Shown piece by piece: positions 6,853 to 14,807 of a DNA stretch of 14,817 nt. Under the pieces are notes generated by a model that made no database searches, was not told the DNA's origin, and saw only the letters and a list, made by a program, of their open reading frames with translations. How positions within the stretch are numbered: position 1 is the first letter of the stretch; each line of letters begins with the position of its first letter. Location of the stretch: contig DHUL01000021.1 in assembly GCA_002409145.1 (NCBI GenBank), forward strand, positions 43,841 through 58,657. Direction: 5' to 3'. The position numbers and the translations under genes are program-made. Source of the stretch: Bacteroidales bacterium UBA5235. Lineage in GTDB: Bacteria; Bacteroidota; Bacteroidia; Bacteroidales; VadinHA17.

Positions 6853-8841
6853 ATGGATAGAAATACAGTAACCGGCATTGTCCTGATCTTCCTGATCTTT
6901 CTGGGATTCAGTTTGTACAACAATCACAGGATGGATAAATTCTTCGGGGCAGAAAAGGAGTATGCCGACTCTCTATATGCCGCCGGAAATTATGATCAGG
7001 CACGCGAGTCATATATAAGGGCACTTAATTACAAACCGAAGGATCAGCCAACAATTCAGAAAGTATCTGAGCTGAACAAACAGCTGGGCCTTGGTGCCGG
7101 ACAACAACAGCCTGATTCAGCTTTAACGTCAGCAGGAACAACAGGCACAGCAACTGCCCCGCAGGTCGCTGTACCGGCGAGAGTGACTGACAGTACGGCA
7201 TTCGGGGTATTCAGTTCCAGGGTCCACGGGCCGGATGAGTTTTATACCATTGAGAATGACCTGATGGTCATGAAGATTGCCTCCAGGGGAGGGAAGCCCT
7301 ATTCTGTAATGTTGAAAAATTACAAGATGCATGACGGCCGGCCGGTGATACTATTCAACGGCGACTCCACCGTGTTTGGTTACAAGTTCTTTACGGTTGA
7401 CAACAAACCAATACGCACCGATGAGCTTTACTTCACCCCCGTGGGTTACCAGGGTCCTATGGTTGTCAGTGGTGGTCCGGCAAGCCTGACCATGAGGCTC
7501 GAGGCATCAAATGGCGCATACATAGATTATGTCTACACCATGCAGCCTGATGATTACATGATCGGGTTTGAGTCGGTCTTCAACTCACTGGCTTCGGTCA
7601 TCCCTGCTAACACTACATCACTGGCGCTCGACTGGAAGATGTATATCCCGCAACAGGAGAAGGGGAGGCAGAATGAAGACATGTATACGGGCCTGAAGTA
7701 TAAGGTTTACCAGGAGGATGTTGTTGATCTTGGAGGCACCAGGATGCAGAGGCAGAAGAAGGATATGGTTACCGAGAGCCTGATGAAGACAGACTGGATA
7801 GCATATAAGGATCAGTTCTTTTCATCAGTGCTGATAGCGGATGATTTCTTCCTCAATGCAGCTGTCTCTTCCACTAATGCTGATCCCACCTCCAGGTACC
7901 TGAGATTCTTCGAGTCAGAGATTGGTGTGCCTTATGCCCACAGTGACAACAGTACGGTGAAGATGCAGTTTTATTTCGGTCCCAACAGCTTCACGCTGAT
8001 GAAGAAATACGACATGCAACTTGAGGAGCTTGTCTTCCTGGGAAGGAACATAATCAGGTGGATTAACCAGTTTGTCATCATCCCGATCTTTAACCTTCTA
8101 GACAATTTTATTGTCAACTACGGACTAATCATCCTGATACTGACCCTGATTATCAAGTTAGTCTTGTTCCCTCTGACGCACAAGTCATTCATCAGCCAGG
8201 CCAAGATGAGGGTCATGAAGCCTATGGTGGATGAGATTGCCAAAAAGTTTCCGAAGCAGGAGGATGCCATGAAGAAACAGCAGGCGACCATGGATCTGTA
8301 CAAGAAGGCCGGAGTAAGTCCCATGGGCGGCTGTCTCCCCATGCTGCTTCAGATGCCTATCCTGTTTGCAATGTTCCGTTTCTTTCCGACTTCCATTGAG
8401 CTGAGGCAGCAGTCATTCCTCTGGGCAAAGGATCTCTCGACCTATGACAGCATCCTGAATCTGCCCTTCACCATTCCGATGTATGGTGATCATGTTAGTC
8501 TCTTCACACTTCTTATGACAGCGTCTACAATCATCACAACCAGGATAAGCAACCCTTCAGGAGGTCAGGAGCAGATGCCGGGGATGAAGACAATGATGTA
8601 CATTATGCCTGTGATGTTCATGTTCATCCTGAACAACTTCTCATCGGGTCTTACCTACTATTATTTCCTCGCTAACGTGATCTCGATTATCCAGACTCAG
8701 TTTTCACGCCGCTTTGTAAGTGAAAAAGAAATACTTAAGAAAATAGAGGAAAATAAAAAGAAACCGGTAAAAAAATCGAAATGGCAGCAGCGTCTTGAAG
8801 CTGCGTCAAAACAGAGCGGACGTCCGTTACCTAAAAAATAA
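6853..8841 (+). CDS. yidC: Membrane protein insertase YidC, with a TPR-like motif after the first membrane helix
   Basis: Inserts and folds inner-membrane proteins, alone or with Sec. The 662-residue protein has a first membrane helix at about 7-24, a periplasmic P1 domain at about 115-390, and the conserved insertase core at about 400-620. The core includes the helix GLIILILTLIIKLVLFPLTH, the coiled cytoplasmic loop (AKMRVMKPMVDEIAKKFPK), GVSPMGGCLPMLLQMPILFAMF and NNFSSGLTYYYFLANV. The tail is basic (KKKPVKKSKWQQR), usual for ribosome contact. Residues 31-64 match a TPR unit: Ala38, Leu41, Gly45, Tyr47, Ala50, Tyr54, Ala57 and Pro62 fall at consensus sites 8, 11, 15, 17, 20, 24, 27 and 32. 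A further helix (65-79) and a Gly/Thr/Ala/Gln-rich linker follow. In many Bacteroidales YidC proteins this place holds a plain charged helix, so the motif is unusual to my knowledge. Confidence 0.97.
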   Translation: MDRNTVTGIVLIFLIFLGFSLYNNHRMDKFFGAEKEYADSLYAAGNYDQARESYIRALNYKPKDQPTIQKVSELNKQLGLGAGQQQPDSALTSAGTTGTATAPQVAVPARVTDSTAFGVFSSRVHGPDEFYTIENDLMVMKIASRGGKPYSVMLKNYKMHDGRPVILFNGDSTVFGYKFFTVDNKPIRTDELYFTPVGYQGPMVVSGGPASLTMRLEASNGAYIDYVYTMQPDDYMIGFESVFNSLASVIPANTTSLALDWKMYIPQQEKGRQNEDMYTGLKYKVYQEDVVDLGGTRMQRQKKDMVTESLMKTDWIAYKDQFFSSVLIADDFFLNAAVSSTNADPTSRYLRFFESEIGVPYAHSDNSTVKMQFYFGPNSFTLMKKYDMQLEELVFLGRNIIRWINQFVIIPIFNLLDNFIVNYGLIILILTLIIKLVLFPLTHKSFISQAKMRVMKPMVDEIAKKFPKQEDAMKKQQATMDLYKKAGVSPMGGCLPMLLQMPILFAMFRFFPTSIELRQQSFLWAKDLSTYDSILNLPFTIPMYGDHVSLFTLLMTASTIITTRISNPSGGQEQMPGMKTMMYIMPVMFMFILNNFSSGLTYYYFLANVISIIQTQFSRRFVSEKEILKKIEENKKKPVKKSKWQQRLEAASKQSGRPLPKK

Positions 8842-8850
8842 CAGTAAAGA

Positions 8851-8891
8851 ATGCTTTTAAACATTTTTTTAACAAATATGTTCTAAAGCAT
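8851..8891. repeat. Inverted repeat after yidC (12 of 14 bases paired)
   Basis: ATGCTTTTAAACAT (8851-8864) and ATGTTCTAAAGCAT (8878-8891) are inverted copies with two central mismatches and a 13-base loop that starts with six T. It begins 10 bases after the yidC stop. It could end the yidC transcript or bind a regulator of the next operon. The stem is AT-rich and lacks a trailing T-run on the plus strand, so a standard intrinsic terminator is not clear. Confidence 0.4.
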
Positions 8892-8903
8892 CCATTTCTA
8901 AAA

Positions 8904-8930
8904 ATTTAAAGCTAATTTCGAACTTTAAAT
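8904..8930. promoter_or_regulatory. Perfect 8-bp inverted repeat with a nested -7-like box before the LacI-type gene; possible operator
   Basis: ATTTAAAG (8904-8911) and CTTTAAAT (8923-8930) are perfect inverted arms around 11 bases. Further symmetry is seen outside (ATTTC at 8894-8898 and GAAAT at 8937-8941). The centre contains TAATTTCG (8913-8920), five of six fixed bases of TAnnTTTG and the same variant form as the DUF349 promoter. If that is the -7 box, transcription starts about 12 bases before the ATG at 8940 and a bound repressor would block it. Autoregulation is inferred from this layout. No -33 TTTG is visible. Confidence 0.4.
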
Positions 8931-8939
8931 CTAAATGAA

Positions 8940-9980
8940 ATGGGGAAAAAGGTTAAAAACAAGGACATTGCCGCAAGACTTGGTCTTTCCGGCACATTAG
9001 TATCGTTAGTGCTGAACAACAAGGCTGATCAGCATGGAATCAAGAAAGAGACGCAGGAGAGGGTTCTCGCGGTAGCGAGACAGATGGGTTATTTTAATGC
9101 AGTCGCTGAAAAGGGGGAACCTTCACCGGCTGAGGAGAAGCCTGGCATTATCGGGATGGTGGTGCCCTCGATGAATGATCCGTTCATCTATGAGATCACC
9201 CCGTACCTTCAGAAGGCTTTCTCAAGTATAGGTCTTGGTTTTTCGGTATTCACAAGAGATCCGGACGATATACGTTTCAACAGGCTCACTACTTCGCTGA
9301 AAAAGTTCTTTAGCGGTATGATTCTCGTTGGCAATGCTGCCGATGACAGCGTTGTCAGGGCTCTGAACAGGGATTCCTATCCGATAGTTCTGCTGGAGAA
9401 GAGCATAAAGAGAATGAGACTGAACACTGTATGTACAGACAGGGTTGCAGGAGCTGCAGTGATGACCCAGCATCTTACCTCACTGGGACTGAAGAATCTG
9501 CTGATCATCTCGGGTGAGGACACCGCCTCTTATGACAAAGAGATGCTTGATGAGCTCAGGAATTCAACAAAGAAGTCTAAGAATTTTGACTCTGTCCACT
9601 TCACTGTGGCAGGGCTGCCAAAAGCAGGAGATAAGTTTGATTTCCAGGCCATTGAGAACTTTCTAAGACCGCCTCACAGAAGCGACGCAATCATCGTTCT
9701 GAACTCGGCACTTGTCTTCCCGCTTTACCTGGCACTTCAGGAAAAAAACATCCGCATACCGCAGGATGTGGCACTGGTATCGATGGAAGACGGCATTGGT
9801 TTCGACCTTCTGACAACTCCTGTCACCAGGCTGCGCAGGCCTCTCCCGGCCATGTCGCTAAAAGTGGCTAACATCATCTGGTCAGAGGTGAAAAACCAGG
9901 GTAAAAGCAAATATAAGCGCCAGGTTAACATGGCTCCTGAATTGCTTGTCAGGAGCAGCTGTGGCTCTTACTTAAAATAA
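8940..9980 (+). CDS. LacI-family transcriptional regulator
   Basis: 346 residues. The N-terminus (about 4-52) is a LacI-type helix-turn-helix, VKNKDIAARLGLSGTLVSLV then LNNKADQHGIKKETQERV. The core (about 68-340) is a periplasmic-binding-protein-like sensor fold starting GIIGMVVPSMNDPFIYEITP and containing DAIIVLNSALVFPLYLA and IRIPQDVALVSMEDGIGFDL. Members bind a sugar or nucleoside effector and repress or activate nearby genes; the effector is not readable here. Two oddities: TLVSL replaces the usual TVSR of the recognition helix, and the usual hinge pattern (proline-asparagine then A-R-x-L) is missing between the DNA-binding part and the core, replaced by a Glu/Pro-rich segment. It begins a tight operon with two envelope lipoproteins (6 bases to the next gene), so it most likely controls them. 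The inverted repeats upstream are candidate operators. Confidence 0.9.
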   Translation: MGKKVKNKDIAARLGLSGTLVSLVLNNKADQHGIKKETQERVLAVARQMGYFNAVAEKGEPSPAEEKPGIIGMVVPSMNDPFIYEITPYLQKAFSSIGLGFSVFTRDPDDIRFNRLTTSLKKFFSGMILVGNAADDSVVRALNRDSYPIVLLEKSIKRMRLNTVCTDRVAGAAVMTQHLTSLGLKNLLIISGEDTASYDKEMLDELRNSTKKSKNFDSVHFTVAGLPKAGDKFDFQAIENFLRPPHRSDAIIVLNSALVFPLYLALQEKNIRIPQDVALVSMEDGIGFDLLTTPVTRLRRPLPAMSLKVANIIWSEVKNQGKSKYKRQVNMAPELLVRSSCGSYLK

Positions 9981-9986
9981 CCCATC

Positions 9987-12608
9987 ATGACAAGGATCAT
10001 CTGGCTGTCGGCTTTAGTGTCGCTGACAGTGCTACTTTCTTGCAGCAAAAGCCATCTTATAGAAGATAAAACAATGCGCAGGGCAGTTACTGATGACTAC
10101 CTTTCCAGGTCAGTCACCTACTCTGCGGTGCGCCCTGACCTCTTCAGCATTACTGATACTGTCAGTGAAAGTGCCCTTCGCGAAGCAGTAACCTTCCTTC
10201 TTGCATACATGCCACTCAGTGACATGGCTGTCTGTGAGCCCGGTTACCTGTATGAGAATGCAGCAGCTGCCCTCCGTACCAGGCGTGAGATGCCCTGGGG
10301 CGAAAGTGTTCCACCGGGTATCTTCCTGAATTTTGTACTGCCAACAAGAGTCAACAATGAAAATCCGGATGATTTCAGGCTTACCTGTTACGAAGAGCTG
10401 CATGATCGTGTAAGCAGGCTGAATGCGATGGAAGCTGCGCTGGATATTAACCGCTGGTGTCATGAGAAAGTGGCCTACCAGGCAGCCGACTCCCGTACCT
10501 CGGCACCTCTTGCAACCATGCTTTCAGCCCGCGGCAGGTGCGGAGAGGAGTCTACCTTTACCGTATCGGCTTTACGGGCAGCCGGCATACCTGCCCGCCA
10601 GGTCTACACCCCGAGGTGGGCACATACTGATGACAATCACGCATGGGTAGAGTTCTGGGTAGACGGTTCATGGCATTATCTGGGCGCCTGTGAACCTGAA
10701 CCCGTGCCCGACCGGGGCTGGTTCACGGAGCCTGCGAGAAGAGCAATGCTTGTGCATACCAAAGCCTTCGGGAAGTATGACGGGGATGAAAAAGTTATCA
10801 GGAATGACCGGCTTTTCACCGAGATAAACGCACTCGACCGGTATGCGGAGACAAAAGAACTGACCGTTACAGTTACCGACGGATCCGGAACATCCGTACC
10901 CGGAGCCATGGTGGGTTACATGCTTTACAACTACGCCGAATTCTACCCGCTTGCAAGACTATTGTGCGATGCCAGGGGAGAAACCAGTCTTACGACCGGG
11001 TACGGCTCTCTGCTTATCTGGGCTGATGATGGCAGGCGGTTCGGATTCACCGTGGCCCAGCCTGAAGATACATTGGTAACAGTCCCGCTCTCATCAGAAA
11101 TGCCTCACGGGCTGTTTTCACCCGACCTAAGGGTACCGGTTGTGCCTGAGCCCCTTCCCGGCATAGACCCTGAAATGGTACAGATGAATAATTCTCTGAA
11201 CCACAGGGGCGACAGTATAAGGAATGCATATATCAGTTCATGGCCGGATGGTGCCAGTGCTGGTGAGATTGCCCGCAGTGCAGGGTTGCCTGCCGATGCG
11301 GTCAGCAAAATACTCACCACATCAATGGGCAATTACAGGGCAGTAGTCGATTTTATAAATAGCGCCGGTGAACAAGCCGGACTGGCGTTCCGAATTCTCG
11401 GGAATATTTCGGAGAAGGATTTGCGTGACACACCTGCGTCAGTGCTTGCCGATCATCTTGACAATGCGCCGGCCCCTGCTCCGGGGAGTGATACCACGCT
11501 TTACGACAGATATGTTCTCTCTCCCAGGATATCAAACGAACTGCTGTCCCCCTTCAGGAGCCAGATTAAAACCCTGCCCGGAGAACTGATCGCTTCTTTC
11601 ATCGGTGATCCTGCTGAAGCAGCAGCATGGATTGATACTGCCATCACACTTACGGATAGTGAGAATCACTATTCAGTGCCGGTCATCCCCGGCGCTGTAT
11701 TGAGGATGCGGATGGCTGACAGCCATTCAAGGGACATCTTCATGGTGGCATTATGCAGGACCGCGGGCATACCGGCACGACTGGCACCAGGAACCGGGAG
11801 ACCACAATATCACGGTGCCGGAGAGTGGCATGACGTATGGTTCACCGGTGAAAGCAGACCATCGGGTACGCCAGGTTACGTAACATTTGCTGCCGGCTCT
11901 GGCAGCAGGATGAAACAGGAGCCGGAGTACCATGTACATTTTACACTTGCCAGGGTCGAGAACGGAAGATTCAATACTCTCGATTACGGTTACGGGGTCA
12001 GGATCAGTGATATGCCCGGAAAAATCCCCCTCGATCCGGGTATTTACATGCTCACCACTGGCAACAGGGATGAGAACGGAAACGTTCTTGCTTCTGTTTC
12101 ATTCCTTGAACTGAAGGAAGGAGAGGAAAGGCAGTTGACAATTGCCCCCAGGGATCTTCCCGAGAGCCCAATGAAAGGCGGAAAGATAAACCTCAGCCCT
12201 TCGGTGGAATCATTCACCGGTGAAAAGATAACCCTCAGTTCCATTGCAGGGAAGGGCCTTGTGATGATCTGGATGGAACCGGGCAGAGAGCCTACACGCC
12301 ATTTACTCAATGACCTGCCCGGACTGAAGGAAGAATTTGACCGGTGGGGCGGATGGTTTGTATTTCTCACTGATCCTGAAAAAACTCCCGGACAGCTTAC
12401 GGCAGAATCTGTAGGCGGCACGCCTGAGAACACACTTTTTACAAGTGATCCGGGGCTTGGGCTGTTACAGTCGCTCGCCGGGACTGATTCCCGCGAGAGG
12501 GCTTTGCCTGTGGTACTGTATAGCAACAGCGCCGGGGAGGTGCTCTTTTCTTCGGAAGGATACCGGATAGGCACCTGCCAGGAGATATTGAAGAAGATCA
12601 GAGAATAA
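9987..12608 (+). CDS. Transglutaminase-like lipoprotein with second dead TG fold and thioredoxin-like end
   Basis: 873 residues. A lipoprotein signal (hydrophobic helix, then LLSC with Cys19) places it in the envelope. The first transglutaminase-like core is at about 130-240: nucleophile Cys185 in GRCGEES, then GIPAR (200-204) and His218 in DDNHAWVEFW. The usual acid in the third position is not in place (WHYLGACEPEP, 229-239); Glu236 or a nearby residue may serve. A beta-sandwich-like segment follows (about 285-375). Around 560-625 a second core-like stretch repeats the pattern (DSHSRDIFMVALCRTAGIPAR, then GEWHDVWF), but Ser579 and Gly612 replace the catalytic Cys and His, so it looks inactive. 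The C-terminus (about 735-873) resembles a thioredoxin-like fold without a CxxC motif (GLVMIWMEP, later ALPVVLYSNSAGEVL). In this superfamily bacterial members can be proteases or amidases rather than cross-linkers. It sits between the regulator and a mannosidase, suggesting work on glycoproteins; the substrate is unknown. Confidence 0.85.
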   Translation: MTRIIWLSALVSLTVLLSCSKSHLIEDKTMRRAVTDDYLSRSVTYSAVRPDLFSITDTVSESALREAVTFLLAYMPLSDMAVCEPGYLYENAAAALRTRREMPWGESVPPGIFLNFVLPTRVNNENPDDFRLTCYEELHDRVSRLNAMEAALDINRWCHEKVAYQAADSRTSAPLATMLSARGRCGEESTFTVSALRAAGIPARQVYTPRWAHTDDNHAWVEFWVDGSWHYLGACEPEPVPDRGWFTEPARRAMLVHTKAFGKYDGDEKVIRNDRLFTEINALDRYAETKELTVTVTDGSGTSVPGAMVGYMLYNYAEFYPLARLLCDARGETSLTTGYGSLLIWADDGRRFGFTVAQPEDTLVTVPLSSEMPHGLFSPDLRVPVVPEPLPGIDPEMVQMNNSLNHRGDSIRNAYISSWPDGASAGEIARSAGLPADAVSKILTTSMGNYRAVVDFINSAGEQAGLAFRILGNISEKDLRDTPASVLADHLDNAPAPAPGSDTTLYDRYVLSPRISNELLSPFRSQIKTLPGELIASFIGDPAEAAAWIDTAITLTDSENHYSVPVIPGAVLRMRMADSHSRDIFMVALCRTAGIPARLAPGTGRPQYHGAGEWHDVWFTGESRPSGTPGYVTFAAGSGSRMKQEPEYHVHFTLARVENGRFNTLDYGYGVRISDMPGKIPLDPGIYMLTTGNRDENGNVLASVSFLELKEGEERQLTIAPRDLPESPMKGGKINLSPSVESFTGEKITLSSIAGKGLVMIWMEPGREPTRHLLNDLPGLKEEFDRWGGWFVFLTDPEKTPGQLTAESVGGTPENTLFTSDPGLGLLQSLAGTDSRERALPVVLYSNSAGEVLFSSEGYRIGTCQEILKKIRE

Positions 12609-12614
12609 CCGATC

Positions 12615-14807
12615 ATGAATAAAATCAACTTTCTCGTTGCGGCAGGCATTCTTACCGCCGTATCATGCTCTGTACCCAGGCAGGATGACCTTACAGCACT
12701 TGTTGATCCTTTTATCGGAACGGCTGCACACGGTCATGTCTTCCCCGGGGCCACAATCCCCTTCGGAATGGTACAGCTCAGCCCTGACAACGGAACTTCC
12801 GGATGGGACTGGTGTTCAGGTTATAACTATTCTGACACTGTGATTGCCGGATTCAGCCACACTCATCTCAGCGGTACAGGTATCGGTGATCTGTGCGACA
12901 TTCTTTTTCTTCCATCCATGGAGGACTTCAATCTTTCCCTGCCTGACAGCAGTGCCTCACTGGCCAGGCTGAACAGGATCTGGTTTTCTCACGATGCCGA
13001 GCAATCAAGACCGGGATACTATGCGGTCGCTCTTGCTCCCGGGGTTAACGCTGAACTTACTGCCACGCCCCGGTGCGGTCTGCAGAGATACACAGCTGTT
13101 ACCGGAGGAACGATGCATGTGCTTGTAGACCTGGGCTTTGCAATCAACTGGGATCGTCCTGTCGATTGTATGTTGTCATGGGACGGCAATATTCTCAGCG
13201 GCATGCGCACCTCGGCAGGATGGGCTGAGAAGCAGTATCTCTTCTTCTCTTCGGGTTTTTCAAAAGCGCCAGCCTCGGTAACAATGCTCAATACCGGAAC
13301 AGTTATCACCGGTAACCGGGCAGAGGGCAGTAATATAGCCTGTATCCTGGATTTTAATATGAAGGAAGGCGAGGAACTCTTAATAAAAACCGGAATCTCC
13401 GCTGTTGACGAGGCGGGCGCAGCAGGCAACATTGCAGCGGAGATACCCGGATGGGACTTCGATGGTACAGCTGCTGAAGCACAGCAGGCATGGCAAAATA
13501 GGCTTGGCGTTATCACTGCCGGATCATCTGACAGCTCACTGCTGAAGATCTTCTACACTGCCCTGTATCATACAATGATTGCACCGAATCTCTATACCGA
13601 TGCCGATGGCAGGTACAGAGGAACAGACAGTGAGATACACGCCGCGGAGGGATTCACCAATTATACGGTCTTCTCCCTGTGGGACACCTATCGTGCTGCA
13701 CATCCGCTGTTCACCCTTACCGTTCCGGAGATGGTGCCTGACTTTATCAACACCATGCTTGACATCAGGGTGCAGCAGGGAAAGCTGCCTGTCTGGTCAT
13801 TGGCAGGAAATGAGACAAATTGTATGATCGGGTATCATGCAGTTCCTGTAATTGCCGATGCCATCCACAAGAAATTTCAGGGTTTTGATTACCTGGAGGC
13901 ACTTGAAGCTGCTGTAGAGTCAGCATCTCTGGATTTCAGGGGGCTTGACCATTATCGCAGCTTTGGGTATATCCCTTCTGAACTTGAGAATGAATCAGTT
14001 GCAAAAACAATGGAATATGCAATTGATGACTGGTGCATCTCTCAGATGGCTGCCGACCTCGGGAAACCTGAGCTGGCTGCTGAGTATCTGAGGCGGTCAC
14101 AGAACTATCGCAATCTGTTTGATACAACAATTATGTTTGTAAGGGGGAGGATGAGTGACGGCAGCTGGCGGCCCGACTATGACCCGCTCTATTCACATCA
14201 TACCCGGTCCGACTTCACCGAGGGAAACGGGTGGCAGTACACATGGCTGGTGCCTCATGATGTTGACGGCCTCGTCTCTCTCTTCGGCAGCCGGGAGATG
14301 TTCCTCCAGCGACTAGATTCACTCTTCAGGGTGACCGAGGAGGTAAAGGGAGAGAATTCATCGCCTGACATCAGCGGGCTCATCGGACAGTATGCGCACG
14401 GAAATGAACCATCACACCACATCGCTTACCTGTTTTCCATGACCGGTGCTCCGGAGAAGACCGAGTCAATGGTACGGCGCATCATGGCGGAGATGTACAC
14501 TGACAAAAAGGACGGTATTTGCGGAAACGAGGACTGCGGCCAGATGTCAGCCTGGTATGTCTTCTCAGCAATGGGCTTCTATCCTGCCAACCCCGCTGAC
14601 GGAAGGTTCATCCTCGGCAGTCCGGTCCTTGACAGAGCTGCCATTTCGCTGCCCGGTGGAAAGACATTCACTGTAATCGCTGAAGGCAATTCGCCTGAAA
14701 AGATAAATGTTTCTGCCTGTTTCCTGAACGGTCAGAAGCTGGGCCGTAACTACATCACCTGGGAAGAGATAACAGCAGGAGGTGAGCTCAGGTTCATAAT
14801 GAAATGA
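12615..14807 (+). CDS. GH92 alpha-mannosidase, lipoprotein
   Basis: Glycoside hydrolase family 92 members are calcium-dependent exo-acting mannosidases, typically on alpha-1,2, -1,3, -1,4 or -1,6 links of N-glycans and yeast mannan. The product is 730 residues, normal length and complete. Signal helix and lipobox TAVSC (Cys18) predict a lipid anchor, so envelope location, possibly the cell surface. Family motifs are clear: GHVFPGATIPFGMVQLSPD (about 40-58), WCSGYNYSD, GFSHTHLSGTGIGD, TEGNGWQYTWLVPHD with Glu536, HGNEPSHH with Glu598, and GNEDCGQMSAWYVFSAMGFYP with Asp640. These carry the conserved acidic residues used as acid, base and metal ligand; I cannot assign each with certainty. Linkage specificity is not readable with confidence. 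It follows the transglutaminase-like gene by 6 bases. No SusC/SusD pair lies in the window, so glycan uptake genes would be elsewhere. Confidence 0.95.
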   Translation: MNKINFLVAAGILTAVSCSVPRQDDLTALVDPFIGTAAHGHVFPGATIPFGMVQLSPDNGTSGWDWCSGYNYSDTVIAGFSHTHLSGTGIGDLCDILFLPSMEDFNLSLPDSSASLARLNRIWFSHDAEQSRPGYYAVALAPGVNAELTATPRCGLQRYTAVTGGTMHVLVDLGFAINWDRPVDCMLSWDGNILSGMRTSAGWAEKQYLFFSSGFSKAPASVTMLNTGTVITGNRAEGSNIACILDFNMKEGEELLIKTGISAVDEAGAAGNIAAEIPGWDFDGTAAEAQQAWQNRLGVITAGSSDSSLLKIFYTALYHTMIAPNLYTDADGRYRGTDSEIHAAEGFTNYTVFSLWDTYRAAHPLFTLTVPEMVPDFINTMLDIRVQQGKLPVWSLAGNETNCMIGYHAVPVIADAIHKKFQGFDYLEALEAAVESASLDFRGLDHYRSFGYIPSELENESVAKTMEYAIDDWCISQMAADLGKPELAAEYLRRSQNYRNLFDTTIMFVRGRMSDGSWRPDYDPLYSHHTRSDFTEGNGWQYTWLVPHDVDGLVSLFGSREMFLQRLDSLFRVTEEVKGENSSPDISGLIGQYAHGNEPSHHIAYLFSMTGAPEKTESMVRRIMAEMYTDKKDGICGNEDCGQMSAWYVFSAMGFYPANPADGRFILGSPVLDRAAISLPGGKTFTVIAEGNSPEKINVSACFLNGQKLGRNYITWEEITAGGELRFIMK

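Noticed and set aside
8851..8891. Intrinsic terminator of yidC
   Set aside because: The stem is AT-rich, has two mismatches and the T-run is in the loop, so I kept it only as an inverted repeat of unknown role.
12044..12649. 201-codon antisense open frame
   Set aside because: It lies opposite the end of the transglutaminase-like gene and the start of GH92; composition is that of a shadow frame rich in Ser and Pro.
13019..13516. 165-codon antisense open frame in GH92
   Set aside because: Fully inside a well-supported gene, with no start signal or family resemblance.
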